Assembly: GCA_035771165.1 (NCBI GenBank)
Contig: JAWNZC010000280.1
Span: forward strand, 1,586,501-1,650,500
Direction: 5' to 3'
Source of the DNA: Paragorgia papillata
Lineage: Eukaryota; Cnidaria; Anthozoa; Scleralcyonacea; Coralliidae
DNA: 64,000 nucleotides
Of this stretch, positions 1 through 12,000 are shown one piece after another; positions within the stretch are counted from its first letter, which is position 1, and each line of letters starts with the position of its first letter. Under the pieces are notes generated by a model. That model ran no database searches. It saw only the letters and a list, made by a program, of their open reading frames with translations, and had not been told where the DNA came from. Made by a program: the position numbers and the translations under genes.

Positions 1-2754
1 AACTTTCATGGGTTGTTCATGAATGTTCATATCCGTTTATGAATAGTTCATGTTCTGTTCATCAAAAATGAAACATGTAGTTCATGAATAACTGTTCATG
101 AACTATTCATAAATGTGTTTCATGAACAGTTCATGAAGTCTGATGAACAACAAATTAGTTCATGAACTTTATGTTCATTATGTTGTATCGTTCATGAATG
201 TTCATGAATATTCATAGGAAATCTATTGATTATTTCATGAACTTATTATTCATGAAAATTTCATGAAACTTGTTCATGAATATTTAATGAAATTTTGATG
301 AACAAAAGTCAGTCGTTTAAATCAGACAAAATACAGTTATTCATGAAAGGTCAAAGGTTCATGAAATTTGGTCATGAAACATTTCATTGGTCATGAACAT
401 TTCATGAAATGTACTAATTTGATTCCACTGTAGCGCAGAAACTTTGCGCTGTGACACAAATCCGCATGTCTTTGTTGCCAGTTTTACTGCAAAATTGGTC
501 TGAAGCTTCTTTATATTTTAGACATTTTACACAGTGAGTCAGTATTAAGGTCTGGCTAGTGGCTCGGAGTAATATTAGACCAGCTAGATTCAAAAAGTCA
601 AAACGTACCGTAATTCATTTTAGTCTAGGTTAAAGTGAAGAATGAGCCGTTTAGTCCAAATGCTATAGTTGTCTGAACGAGCGCATGTACTTTTACTTCG
701 TATTTTTCCATTTTGACGGAAATAGCAAAAATACTTTGTTGATGCCGAAGAGATAATTACTTAATCTCTTAATTATTATCATCGAATAAGGACGTTAATA
801 GACTTGTAGCAGTAGCAGTTCTCGCATCTGCGATCTAGCTAACACAATAATACCTATAAATCCTATAAGACTCCTAAGAGTAGACTAAATGAAATATACT
901 ATAATATTGAGACATTGAGCTTTTTCCAATCCCGTCAGAGATGCTTGCGGCTATATGATAGTGCGTAATTCAATCCCGTTCAAGTGTCATTACTGATACC
1001 ATTTTGGCGCCTGTCCTTGAACATTTGAATATTGTGCGTTAAAAGCCGTTGATACGGGATGGATATGAATTCCACACAGTTTGGTGAACGTCTTAAAGAA
1101 AGGAGGAAAAGTGCGCTGGTACTTGCGTTTAATGCTGCTATAGCTCTCAGTCTGCTGAAATTCTCTTCAACGTTTACAAAGAACCAAATTAACAATCGGA
1201 CAATCGGTGCCATTCAGAGGTAAATCTATGTCAAATTGTTTCTTCTCTGTATCATGTAGTCCGGTTGCAATGCTTGGTTATAATATATATTACTCGGGGT
1301 TTTTTCGTAGTCCTATTAACATTCGGTGTAAGCGTTTAATCGAGTTTCTTCAAATGCTAATTTGTCTGATTGTCTCACCACTTCTGTGGCTAATGGTTTT
1401 GTAAAGCGTATGGCTTTAATATTTGTGAAGGCTCTTTACGCGTGCGATTTTTGATACGATAAATATTGCCAACTTCTAATTTAGATGCATGTTACGTAGA
1501 ACGACAGTCCGCGGATTGTGCCGTGGCTCCACTAAACCAGAAGTTGGCGATATTTATCGCATACTGTATCTAAAAAATCGCAGGTGTTAACGGGCCTAAA
1601 CATAGAGTTTGAAAAGGATTTCTTACTCGGCCGATGGGTAAACTAAGGTTTATATTACGGCCGTTTTATACGAGAGCCGATAAGACGCGCCTTGATCTGA
1701 CCCATTTATACGACCTTTTTTGAACAGGCCGCGGCTTGTGTAAGACGCGAATATTTAGTCTTTGTACCTTTTATACAAGTGTTTCGCGTCTTGTGTAAGT
1801 CGCGTTATTAGCTATCGTACAAACGGCCCTAATCAGCCCTAATGAATATAATCCTTATAATATAACGAATGTGTTTTGTCTTTGTACCTTTTATACAAGT
1901 GTTTCGCGTCTTGTGTAAGCCGCGTCCTGTGTAAGCCGCGTTTTAGCTCTCGTATAAACTGCCCTAACGAATCCTTATAATATAACGAATATGTCGACAT
2001 GACTATGAGTCATTTTAACGAACAACGTTCACGAACACTTCATGAAGGAATTATCAACGTTCACGTTCACTAGGTATGCGGTGAACTGTGCAATTTTCAT
2101 AAATCCGCGACTATTATTAAATGTTCACGAGTCATTTCATGAGTGTTCACGGTGTTCACAAATACTTCATGAACGTTTCATCACATGAATATTGAAACCT
2201 ACGAGTTCATGAAATATTCATGAATTGAATTTTCGCGAATTAATCGGCCGTGAGTCGTTTCATGAACACTGTTCATCAATATTGATTACATACAAGTTCA
2301 TGAACTATTCATGAACTCTAATTTTCACGAATTCGGCCATTTAATGTTCATGAGTCATTTCATGAACAGTTCATGAACAATATTCATGAACAGTTCATGA
2401 ACAATATTCATGAACACTTCATGAACTCAAAACTTCATGAACCTGGTTGTTCATGAATAATTATTCATGAACTCCAATTTTCATGAATTCGGCCATTTAA
2501 TGTTCATGAGTCTTTTCATGAACAGCTCATGAACAATATTCATCAGTTGTTCATCAAAAATTCGTGAACTTATCTTGAAATTTAGTTCTTGAACTGTTCA
2601 TGAACACAAATGTTCATGAACTTATGGTTCATGAACTATCACTTTCATGAACTGTGCCATTTAATGTTCATGCATGGGCATGAACTGTTCATGTACTTTA
2701 TCATGGATGTTCATGAACAAAATTCATGAACTATTCATCAAATTTTCGCCGGGG
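1..2754 (-). mobile_element. TTCATGAA-rich TIR transposon, copy A (truncated by window edge)
   Basis: Reverse-complement copy of 37034-39780. The right end reads AATTTTCGCCGGGG at 2741-2754. The left terminus lies a few tens of bases outside the window. Roughly 1-420 and 2030-2740 are crowded with the palindrome TTCATGAA, often extended to TGTTCATGAACA. The middle (about 440-2030) is unique sequence with an internal inverted repeat at 1443-1584 and repeated CGCGTCTTGTGTAAG motifs near 1680-1940. No transposase is recognisable, so this is a non-autonomous DNA element whose palindrome arrays look like subterminal protein-binding sites (inference). Confidence 0.8.
1443..1584. repeat. Internal hairpin of the TTCATGAA transposon
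   Basis: The left arm (GCGATTTTTGATACGATAAA, then ATTGCCAACTTCT) is repeated in inverted form ending in AAAAAATCGC near 1584. The arms are about 40 bp with small mismatches and surround a ~65-nt loop. The same structure is present in copy B near 38180-38320. Confidence 0.7.
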
Positions 2755-3307
2755 TAACTATACTGCTTAATGATTGCTTCTGGGGGTTTTGTACTTTTTA
2801 ACAAACACTTAAAATGCGCACGCTGTTCCGCAGGTTTTCTAGATTGCGACGGCTAAGCGAATATTTGCAGAAATCAGTAGCCCGAGTGAATTACGCCTGA
2901 GCAGGTGTCTTGTTTATTATTCACTATCTGTCTGTCCTATTTGTTTATCTGTAGTTTTCTCTGTTTGTCTGATCACTCTTGTAGTATTGTACTGTTGTAG
3001 ACATTTGTCTGGGCTAGTATGGGCTGTCTAATGCTGGGGGGGGGGGGGGGGGGTACTATGGTAATTTTCTGGGTAGGGGTGTGGTGCTGTGACCTAAAAT
3101 CCTGACCATTTCCCAGACCTAAACTAAAAAAAATCAATACCCTATCCCAGCACTGGTGTTGCATTGGCATCCATACCGTATCAGACCAAAATGGACAATT
3201 TATATACCCTATTCCAGACCAGAATGGACAATTTATATACCCTACTCCAGACCCTGAAGCTTAAATTGTTCCATAAGGACTGGCCACTGGCTGCAAGTAT
3301 GGGTGAT
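2755..3307. other. No gene seen; 18-nt G tract
   Basis: Non-coding sequence with an uninterrupted G tract at 3036-3053 and a degenerate local repeat (TGGACAATTTATATACCCTA) near 3190-3245. Short frames here are not supported. Confidence 0.6.
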
Positions 3308-3800
3308 AAAGGGTATTGGCAATAAAAATTAAGTTTGTTTCAATTGAAAGAACTCTCCAAATGGTATAAGAAGACCTTTTGTAATTTTTCAGTATCTTTC
3401 TTGTGTTTTGAAATATTTCGACCAAAGACATCGTGCTGTCCACCATCTTGTTGTAATATTGGGTCTAATTAACTAGGAAATTGGTGATGTCATAAGCAGG
3501 GTAAACCTGATGAAACTACTCCGTGGGTGCCCAAATTTCCACGGAAGGCTTTTTAAATGTTGTGGGTCAATTTAAAATGGAAATAGCGCAACAAATAACT
3601 GAGTTTCTAGCTCGTATGTCGTCACATGCATAATTTTGCATATTGAAAATAATTCCAAGATGGTGGACAGCATGCTGAGTTTGGTCGAAATATTTCCAAA
3701 ACCAAAACAGATACTGAAAAATTGTAAAATGTCTTCTTATACCATTTGACAAGTTCTTTCAAATGAGACAAACTTAATTTTTATTGCCAATACCCTTTAA
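3308..3800. mobile_element. Foldback (long inverted repeat) element
   Basis: 3308-3448 is repeated as a reverse complement at 3656-3800. Both outer ends read AAAGGGTATTGGCAATAA. Arms are about 140 bp with mismatches and the loop is about 200 bp. Shared end sequence (AAAATTAAGTTTGT) links it to the foldback at 48213-48660. Confidence 0.75.
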
Positions 3801-5329
3801 CCCCTGAATTATGAAGGATGCAGAATCAATGTGGCTGTGTCGAGGCATATCAAAGGCACTCCAGGCAGTATCCCTTATATGGGTACACCTTCCCAAGGGT
3901 CTAACATCTGGGTCTGTCCAGTCTATAGCTTTGAGTTTGGACTATAGTTTCGTCTATTGAATAACCTCTCGTTTAGTTGTTGGTGTAGTTTGCAGGAAAC
4001 TTTTGACTTCTTGAGAATGATAGTTTAATGTTTGTGATTGATAGGGTTTAATATTGTTGGATAATTTTTTGTTGTCCACACACACTTGGTGTGTTGCAAC
4101 TTTTGACTGTATGTTATAATGTTTTTCTTGTACTGTAGGAGGATTATTTTTAAAAGTTAAGATGGAAAGGATAAATGGAACTTTGGAGAAATTAGTTAAG
4201 CATGTATGGACAAGGATATAATGTATGGACAAGGATATAATTATGGACAAGGATATAATGTATGGACAAGCATAAATGGATATCACAAAAAAGAGGTAAC
4301 AGAGCTGTACCGCAAGGTAAAATTCTACATTGATTGCATGGTTTTGTTATATGTTAATTAGTGTTAAAACTCTGCATTATTTAAGCTTCCGAATTGCTTG
4401 TCTGATCGAATAAGTGATCCAATCATGTTTTTTGGTCTATATTGCTCTGTTTTTTTTCTACAATTGGTTATAAACTACATTTTGGTATATTCAATTGCGG
4501 TGTAATTCAGCCTTTTTGATACGTATCATCTGCATAGTTTAGAAGGTGCTTGTTTTTGAAAACTTGGAGTAGTAAGTTAGTGCATGTATGGTTGTATTAA
4601 AAAAATAATAGGTTGCACATATATACACAAAGAAATCTATAAACCAAATGAACACACACAAGTAACTAAATAATAAACGCATAAAAATTATTAATAAAGT
4701 TAATAAACACATACACACACGAGTAAATAAAAAAGGAATTAAAACACATGAATAAATAAAATGAAAGATAATTAAAAATACTCTACACAAAAAGAAATAA
4801 TAAACCTACGTGGATACTAGATATTTTCCATGACTTCAATGACTTGTCATTTTTGTTTCCCTGAGAAAACGAAAGCAATTCAGTTTAATAGAGGTCTAAA
4901 AATTAACCCTTCCCCTACTGGCCCCCCGGGGACAAAATAGTATAATATTTTCTGGTATGAATGAGAGGGATCTGTGCATTTCATAGTACAAATCAAAACA
5001 TACATGCTCAGTAGAATTAGGAGAATATTTAATACACATACAAATATCACTGATCCCCGTCTGTCTCCGTTCGACTCCCACATCATATTGCTCACACAAA
5101 ATGACGTTTGTAGAAGAGGACACCATTATGGCATCGTCGGAAATTAGCATGTGTTCTGCAACATTTATTAGCATAACAAAGCAGGAAATTTATGCGCAGT
5201 AAACGCCATTTGATTGGACTATAACTGGTAATTTATTCTACAACAATGTTAAACAAAGACAGCCTGTGTAAGGGAGGGGTAATGGCTGCAATTTTGCGTA
5301 GCATTACGTAGTATTAAAATGTCGTTGTA
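3801..5329. other. No gene seen; short tandem repeat
   Basis: Four imperfect copies of TATGGACAAGGATATAA lie at 4203-4272. An AT-rich stretch at 4660-4810 (repeated AATAAAC/AAATAAA words) resembles one at 8340-8470. Open frames on either strand look like chance. Confidence 0.5.
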
Positions 5330-5394
5330 TTATAGCAACAACTGAATGCTCATTTTGTTGCACGATAACCTTTTCAGGTGACAATGAACAATGG

Positions 5395-5565
5395 AATCAT
5401 TTAGCAAGTTTCTTGTTCTTTCTACTAACGCACTACTGTGTCCATAAAATATTAGAAATATTTTAAGCCTTTCTCTTAAATCTAATCCCTCAATAGGAAC
5501 TTCACTGGTGGAAGAACAAACAAGTTGCAATGAATTATTTAGTGTGCGCTCATTAGCTTTAGATC
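5395..5565 (-). pseudogene. Duplicated exon fragment, family B copy 1
   Basis: The minus-strand frame contains EVPIEGLDLRERLKIF followed by LIFYGHSSALV. It is preceded in frame by SKANERTLNNSLQ. The same reading, with a few amino-acid changes, occurs at 9495-9655, so the segment was duplicated and its frame survived. I do not recognise the domain. The flanks run into stops, so this is an isolated exon or a relic. It sits about 50 bp from family A copy 1, and the same A-then-B order recurs at 9.4-10.1 kb. Confidence 0.45.
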
Positions 5566-5621
5566 ATTATAGGTGAAATGTCCATCTTTCTTCACGCGAT
5601 GCTTTCTTTCAATGTGCTTAA

Positions 5622-5875
5622 TTATAGCTTGCGCTGTTGGCTTCGTTTTTTATTGTCACATTGACACGTTACAGTCATTTTCTGCCCATAAATATATTTT
5701 AACAAACCTCTCCATGACAGATCCCCCAATTTTTTCCCTTGAAATTTTCCTCGAACCCCCCCCCCCCCCCCCCCATCCGTTTCTTCGCTTTGAATAGCTG
5801 CCAGCAGCATCCCTTGAAAATCTCCGGCCTCTCCATCCTCTCTAAAAATTCGAAGTGAAGAAAACTATTCGTGCC
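5622..5875 (-). pseudogene. Duplicated exon fragment, family A copy 1 (poly-Gly)
   Basis: The minus-strand frame carries a poly-Gly run encoded by the C tract 5756-5774, then RGKFQGKKLGDLSWRG and LLKYIYGQKM. Related readings occur near 9040-9300 (VDNLSWRGLIKHIYS) and 9850-10000 (KLEDLSWRGFIKYIYG). Three independent, frame-preserving copies make an ancestral coding exon likely. The function is unknown. The homopolymer makes this segment prone to frameshift. Confidence 0.5.
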
Positions 5876-5943
5876 TTGCTCATTTCAGCAGCCGGCCACG
5901 GCGGCCAGAGGTTTGAGCGTATAAGAACGAAATAACATAATAT

Positions 5944-6490
5944 AAGTTATCGTTAACAATCAGTTGACATCCATGCATTGCGTACTTTCAATAACAGTTC
6001 ATATTTCAGCTCTGCGACTAACGTTGGAATTCTCAAATAATATCATTAGCTGTTTTGTCAGACTCATCTGCAATTTAAAGAAAATTTGAATGAATTAAGA
6101 CGCTAACGGACAAATATTTAATTCCCTTTCTCGGATCTAAAATTACAGTATCTTTAATGCATTTTATCAGCAGTTTGACTCTAATGTACTTGCAACAAAG
6201 CTTCTGCATTGGTCACCCATACAGCATACGACTAAGGACTCGAACACAGCTAACTCTATCAACAGCTTGTGGTCGATATTCTTGCACCAATGGTCGCGGT
6301 ATGAACATGCACCATCAGTTTAAACTAAGAGGTTGAAGACAGCCAGTTGCACTCTAGGGGTCATTAGACCAACAGTCTCGTTTAGGAATCTGAACATTCT
6401 GGATTTCTGGATGACGTCGTAAAAAGTTTCAGTGCATGGTGCATTGTCAGGCGAGGGAGTGTCAGTGTAGCAATTCAGCTGAGTTGCTGT
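5944..6490 (+). repeat. Long inverted repeat, left arm
   Basis: Reverse complement of 14840-15380 over about 545 bp with few differences. The outer end is AAGTTATCGTTAACAATCAG and the inner end is GAGTTGCTGT. The two arms bracket about 8.35 kb. They could be the termini of one large composite element, or two opposite copies of a repeat. Confidence 0.85.
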
Positions 6491-6832
6491 CTTATAAAGT
6501 TATTTAGGCACGACATGTATATAGCGCGGCAAGCTGTGGCAACGTACAGCCTCAGCCGTCGACGTCAGCACGCTGCGGAAATACTAAAGACAGTTTTAAA
6601 AACAGCACGTGTCGCAGCAGATCTATTAGCTAACCTCCTTCTCTATAGCGAAGAAAAAATGGATGCTCAACAGGTCCCTTCCATTGCAAAACATACTTGG
6701 CCCGAGTCGAAGTCGTCTCTTTGACACCCACCATGCTGAATTGGATTTGGCTGTCGAGCAATGAGGGGGGTCCCAATTAAACTTCGACCATGTGTAAATA
6801 CATTTCTACATAAATGAATATATAATAAACGA

Positions 6833-7127
6833 TTAATAAACACGCACAAAAGAATAAACAGAAAAATTAATTTTAAATTTAAATTGTCCCGAATGTCCCA
6901 CTTGCCCCCCCCCCCCCCCCCCCTCCCTCCCTCCCATGCGTTTCCTCTCTCGCGAAGGCCGCAAGTAATAGCTGTTCGAAATCTTCCTTTCCGGCCTCCT
7001 CCTCCTCCTTCTCTCCATCCTCTCTAAAAATAGAAACATTTCGCTCGAGTGTTTTGTAACAATTTCGTACCATCCCAGATTCTGGGAGACACGTGACCAG
7101 CCGCAGCCATGGGTACGAGGTTGTCAC
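6833..7127 (-). pseudogene. Duplicated exon fragment, family A-like (poly-Gly)
   Basis: The minus-strand frame reads FEQLLLAAFAREETHGRE, then a poly-Gly run from the C tract 6905-6923, then ASGTFGTI. The copy near 9150-9230 reads FQQLFRAAFERANAW and RGTFRTI, and a shorter piece near 7835-7915 is also related. Upstream lies an acidic stretch (DGEKEEEE). Probably a decayed exon copy. Confidence 0.4.
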
Positions 7128-8349
7128 CTCGATTATTCGTGTTTACATTTATGCCCATAACTCTTTTCCGTCTTGGAATGACCTATCGCCTTGGACAACC
7201 TTTTTCAAAAGAGCTATTGTTGGATATATATATATATATGAAGATTTTGCGATAAGTCTAGATACAGATATAAGATATTGAGAAAAAATATTTGGTATAT
7301 GCTTGATTTACTATTGATAATTTTATGACCAAACACTGCAGTCTTTAGTTTATAAATGTCAAAAGTCAATACCTCTAACAAATTATAGTTAGGCATTGCA
7401 TTTTCTCTGCTGTGTGCAAAGAAGATGCCACGCACACATTTGTTTTGCTTGGTTTTGATTTTGGGAGTTAAATTAACTCCCCTTCTTCCCCGTTTAAAAA
7501 GTACAAGTATACAGTAAACAGCGATCAATAAAATATAAATAACAGAGAGTGCGAGCCGCGGTTGAACAACGGTTGGACAGCGGTCAGAGTTAGGTCGAAC
7601 CGAGGTCGGATGGCGGTTACAAGTGGTCGGATCCGCGGGAAAATAATAAAATATTATACTATAATAATGACAGAGTAAAATAATAAAAGGGTCGGTTTGG
7701 GTGCACTAGGGATGAAAGAGTTAAGGTTGAGTGTATGCGCAATTGTATATATACGTCACCTCTTGAAAAAAGCCTTTCTATTCTTAATTCATTCGATTTC
7801 TAGTTCGTCCTTGTACTAGTTTTGGCCTTAAATTGCCCCGATTGTCCCTCTTGCCGTCCAACCCCCACCCCCCATGCATTTCTCTTGCGAAGGCCGCAAG
7901 CAATAGCTACCGTTACTATTATTATTGTAACAATTAAAATCCATTAAAATATAAAGGGGCAAAATGAAAACTAAATATGTATTTTTTAACGTTTTTGACT
8001 TCGTTCTCTAGGAAAAAAATCCTTCTTTTCAATAATTTTTTTTCAATTTAATTTCAAAATATTAATATTAATACAAAAAAATTTCGCCCCTGGCCTTGGT
8101 ATTCCACCCCTGGTATTCCGCACTAGAGATCCGTTTGTGCTAACACTGAACTAGTTGATGAACAAGCTTTTTAATACCATGCACGATTTAATTAATTCTA
8201 AAGCCAATTCTGAAGAACGAACATACAATAGAATGGAATATATAACTCTAGTAAAAAAAAACCAATAGCTTGCCATCTGCCAGGGGAAAACGCCACATTG
8301 AAGATCCATTTTTTCAAAGACTGAACTTAAGTTGGTGAACTATAAATGA

Positions 8350-8770
8350 ATAAATAATAAATGAAATACACGTACGAGTAAATAATTAAACAAAAGAACT
8401 AAACTAATCAAAATGAATGATAATTAACACACTGTACACAAGAAAAAAATACAAAATAAATTAAACATGCACTGAATTCACAGTGAAAAATAGTTCCAAC
8501 GATGTGCTGCTACACAAGTGATAGATTTCAGCTTACGGCCGACGGCCTATTGTGCGCTCATTAGCTTTAGATCATTATACGTGACATTTCCATCTTTCTT
8601 TACGCGATGCTTTCTTTCAATATGTTTTATAATGGCTTGCGCTGTTGGCTATTTATACTGGATAACCCTATCAGTTGAATGAAAAATGATATTTTCTACT
8701 ATCCAGCCAACCACTGACTTCGAGAATCTTAGATCTAGCAGTTGCTAATTTCTGGCACAGTATGAGGATA
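8350..8770. repeat. Duplicated segment
   Basis: 8508-8650 repeats 8950-9055 nearly verbatim (TGCTACACAAGTGATAGATT, then TCAGCTTACGG and so on). 8350-8470 resembles 4680-4800. This indicates local direct duplication. Confidence 0.6.
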
Positions 8771-8795
8771 ATTTATTTTATTATCATACACGTAC

Positions 8796-8950
8796 CTGAT
8801 ACATTCGTGGATATCAGTTCATCCGGTTCGAACATTTCCCGCACAAGATTAACCGCGAAGTTACGAACGGAATGACTTTTCGCTTTGAGACGAATCAGTA
8901 GCGATTCATCCACTGTGTTAGATGCCACACAGGTTGACAGGTCTCTTGTG
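8796..8950 (-). CDS. BEN-domain exon (partial gene)
   Basis: Minus-strand exon candidate. The acceptor (TTGTGTAG) ends at 8951 and the donor (CAG/GTACGT) follows base 8796, giving a phase 2 start and a phase 1 end. The encoded segment includes ESLLIRLKAKSHSVRNFAVN, then LVREMFEPDELI and NVSG. The pattern of hydrophobics, R-x-FA-x-x-L-x-x-x-x-F-x-x-x-EL and NVSG at a splice junction matches the first half of BEN domains, which bind DNA or proteins in chromatin regulators. The remaining BEN exons were not found in this window, so the gene may be incomplete or broken. It lies within the duplicated-exon array. Confidence 0.55.
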
Positions 8951-9039
8951 CTACACAAGTGATAGATTTCAGCTTACGGTCGACGGCCTATTGTGCGCTC
9001 ATTAGCTTTAGATCATTATACGTGACATTTCCATCTTTC

Positions 9040-9305
9040 TTTACGCGATGGTTTGTTCCTGTCACATTTACACGTTATAGATTTCTTTGTGCTGTATATA
9101 TGTTTTATCAGCCCCCTCCAAGATAGATTATCGACTTTTTTACATTTAAATTGTCCGGAATGTCCCTCTTGCCCTTCCCCATGCGTTTGCTCTCTTTCGA
9201 ACGCAGCACGAAAAAGCTGCTGGAAATTATCTTCGAATTCCTTTCTTTCCTCCTGTTCCTTCTCTCCGAAGAAATATTTTTTCTTCAGATTTTATTCAAA
9301 AAGTA
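9040..9305 (-). pseudogene. Duplicated exon fragment, family A copy 2
   Basis: The minus strand shows FEDNFQQLFRAAFERANAW and RGTFRTI, then after a frame interruption VDNLSWRGLIKHIYS and CKCDRNK. It lacks the long G tract of the other copies. It lies directly upstream (on the minus strand) of a SKANERT-like segment and the BEN exon, which suggests that family A, family B and the BEN exon derive from one ancestral gene. Confidence 0.45.
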
Positions 9306-9439
9306 ATATGTTTTGAGGTACATATACCTGTAGTAAAAATATTGTAAGCATTGGTATGTAAGTTTATCAATGGAATAAAGACATTTACATTTTACATTTA
9401 TATGGAAAAGTATTATTATACAACTCGCCTCAGGGTGTG

Positions 9440-9660
9440 GATGCATCCAACGCAATTTCTTGAGATTCGCCGTTCGAGTTTGAAGAAGACGCGCAAGTTT
9501 CTTGTTCTTTTACTAACGCACTACTGTGTCCATAAAATATTAGAAATATTTTAAGCCTTTCTCTTAAAGATAATCCCTCAATAGGAACTTCACTGGTAGA
9601 AGAACAAACGACTTGCAATGAACTATTTAGTGTGCGCTCATTAGCTTTAGATCATGATAC
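9440..9660 (-). pseudogene. Duplicated exon fragment, family B copy 2
   Basis: The minus-strand frame reads SKANERTLNSSLQ, then VCSSTSEVPIEGLSLRERL, then KIFLIFYGHSSALVKEQET and a Ser/Asn-rich tail. It parallels 5395-5565. No domain recognised. Confidence 0.45.
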
Positions 9661-9689
9661 GTGAAATGTCCATCTTTCTTCGCCTTGAA

Positions 9690-10109
9690 TTGCCCCGATT
9701 GTCCCTCTTGCCCTCGAACCCCCCCCCCCCCTCCCCCCATGCATTTCTTCCTAGTTATTTTGTATTGAAATCCCTACCGGGATGTCGCGTTTACACGGGA
9801 ATCAATCTGTCCCGGTGTACCGAGATCTCGGTTAATGCGCTGTTGCCTTCGCTTTTTTGTTGTCACAAATACATTACATTCATTTTTTCCCCATATATAT
9901 ATTTAATAAAACCCCGCCATGATAGATCCTCCAATTTTTTCGATTCAAATTTTCCCCGCACCCCCCGCACCCCCCCCGGAAACGGATGGGGGGGGTTCAG
10001 CATCTCTTCAAACTCTTGGGTTGCTTTGTCTGAAACTCGCAATCCTTCACTTTTACTCCTTTCATCATCTCCTCCAAACCGAACTGCTGCTGTTTTCTCA
10101 GTGAAATGA
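9690..10109 (-). pseudogene. Duplicated exon fragment, family A copy 3
   Basis: The minus strand reads EEMLNPPHPFPGGVRGVRG, then KFESKKLEDLSWRGFIKY and IYGEKMNV. A second G-tract-containing piece lies at 9700-9740. The upstream part (10030-10100, another frame) reads ISLRKQQQFGLEEMMK, matching ISLRKREQFSLEEVMK at 11040-11085. This indicates further duplication with frameshifts. Confidence 0.45.
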
Positions 10110-10275
10110 ACCTATAGAGATTGGAAAGAAACGCATCCATGTTGTGACCGTTGGCAAGGGCCCCGATGAGTCTTCAACCATGCCGTGAATCATGCTGCAT
10201 TTCTTGCAAGAACTGCTTGAAGTACGTTGAGTTAAATTCCAGTCCTACTGAGGCAGGGATGTGTCTGATATACAA
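10110..10275 (-). pseudogene. Duplicated exon fragment, family C copy 2
   Basis: The minus strand has EFNSTYFKQFLQEMQH and, after a frame change, MVEDSSGPLPTVTTW. It parallels 10745-10990 (FNSTYLKQLKLFLEEMQH, MVEDCSGPLLSVTTW). It has frameshifts relative to that copy and no recognised domain. Confidence 0.45.
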
Positions 10276-10651
10276 TAACATCTTTAGACATCTTAGACTG
10301 GAAAGCACCATTCTTGTATTGTTGTGGATGACACCGTATCAATGGTACCATTCAGAATACTTTGATTCCTGGCTCCACCAGAGGGAACACCCATTACCAA
10401 GGACATGTTGGAACAAACTGAGTTAATTGATGATGAAACTTTTTCAATTGGTAAACAAAATGAAACCATCGCAACTAGTTAAAAAATGAAAATAATACAT
10501 TGCACACACATACATACATAAATGAATCAAATTATTTAAGGTCTATTGCAGCTCGGATCACTGTGAAGATCTCCCAAGGTTTGGAAGGTATGATGTGCAT
10601 ATACACAGCTCGACGAAGATGAAGGACCTGTAGAGCGCACTACACTACAAA

Positions 10652-11008
10652 TCACAAACGTCTTGGATTATAAATATTGAATGAAGATGATGGTGATGGC
10701 CGTGATCTGAAACAAATTAAACAATTTATGACCGATAATATGGCCTTAGTTTTTTTGAACTTATGGAGATGAGACAGAAACACCCATGTTGTGACCGATA
10801 GCAAGGGTCCCGAGCAGTCTTCAACCATGGAGTGATTCGTTGAATAGTGCTGCATTTCTTCCAAGAACAGTTTCAACTGCTTCAAGTACGTTGAGTTAAA
10901 GTCCGGTCCAACTGAGACAGGGATGTGTCCCATATATTCATGTAAGACATGAGTAAAAAAATATGCTTTAAACCCTTTTCTGGGGTTGCTTCGTCTGGAG
11001 GAAGTCAC
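10652..11008 (-). CDS. Unrecognised protein fragment, family C copy 1
   Basis: A 118-residue open frame on the minus strand. Residues about 25-75 (VGPDFNSTYLKQLKLFLEEM, then MVEDCSGPLLSVTTWVFL) are duplicated in decayed form at 10110-10275. The upstream piece ISLRKREQFSLEEVMKEIK at about 11030-11085 lies in a different frame and is duplicated near 10040-10100. The protein is unknown. Preservation of the reading in this copy suggests a former or still functional exon. The C-terminal Ser/Pro-rich end may be intronic read-through. Confidence 0.35.
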   Translation of the reverse strand: MTSSRRSNPRKGFKAYFFTHVLHEYMGHIPVSVGPDFNSTYLKQLKLFLEEMQHYSTNHSMVEDCSGPLLSVTTWVFLSHLHKFKKTKAILSVINCLICFRSRPSPSSSFNIYNPRRL

Positions 11009-11085
11009 AATTGTTGAACTTTATTTCTTTCATCACTTCCTCCAAACTGAACTGCTCTCGTTTTCTCAGTGAAATAAAAATGACA

Positions 11086-12000
11086 AGTCATTGTCTAAAT
11101 AATTAATGTAATGTCAATGCATATGAGATCCAGGAGGGCAAGCTTACGATGCAGACGAACTGGGAGGTCCGGGTGTAAACCAGCGAATGTATCCTCTTGG
11201 TATCTGATGTTTTCCTCGGTAATGAGGAATTTTTCCTCACTGGCCATTCATGATGATGTTGAGAAAAGACACACGGGTGGTTGCAAGCTGTGAAATAGTT
11301 TCTCTTTCCTGCATCAGGTAGATTGGTTGCTTGCTGCCCATTTTCTTATAGATCACTGACAACATTGTTTACATGGGGGAAGATAGTTTTAAAGGCTCTT
11401 TCTTCAGTTTCAAGGCTCGAAATAGAATCTGTAGATTTTGTTTTGCTTGAGCTTTCAACGTTGTGATACAACGACGTATTTTACGACTATACAAGGCTAA
11501 CACTTCACGTCTTCACCAGTTTGTCGCTCTTCTGGTTTTTTTTTTTTTATTGTCATTAACAAGTCAGCTTCAAGGTGTACCGTAGTCATATTGTTGTGCT
11601 GTGGTTTACCTATGGCAATTGTGTCTACGAGACATTGGCTGGTCACTAGATCAAAATTGTTTTCTCTTTCCGTCACTGGCAAGCACGTTCACATTCGCTG
11701 CTTTGGCCACTGGTAGAAGCCATCACTATGACATGATCCAGACACTTGGATTCAGTCAATAACCTAAAAGTAAATATTTAGATGTGAAAGTATCAGTTAA
11801 TATTCTTTTTTGAAGTTGATTATTCTATATAGGTCCTGGTATATATGCAAAATATTTCGCATCAGTCTTCCTTGCAGTTTCGTCAATGGTTTGTTTTACG
11901 AGAAGCTTTTGATGTCAATGCCTAGTTACTGGTAAATATGGTAAATATGTTGAACTGAAATAATCCGCCACGTTTTAGCATTTTGAAAATCGGTTGCTAC
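11086..12000. other. No gene recognised
   Basis: Several short frames exist on both strands (for example 11497-11682 minus), but none has a recognisable domain or splice context. A T10 tract lies near 11538. Confidence 0.4.

Noticed and set aside
980..1404. Opposed short ORFs, shared with copy B at 38303-38775
   Set aside because: They are shared only because the two transposon copies are nearly identical. No domain; one of the pair differs in length. A single 3-bp in-frame indel is too little evidence of coding.
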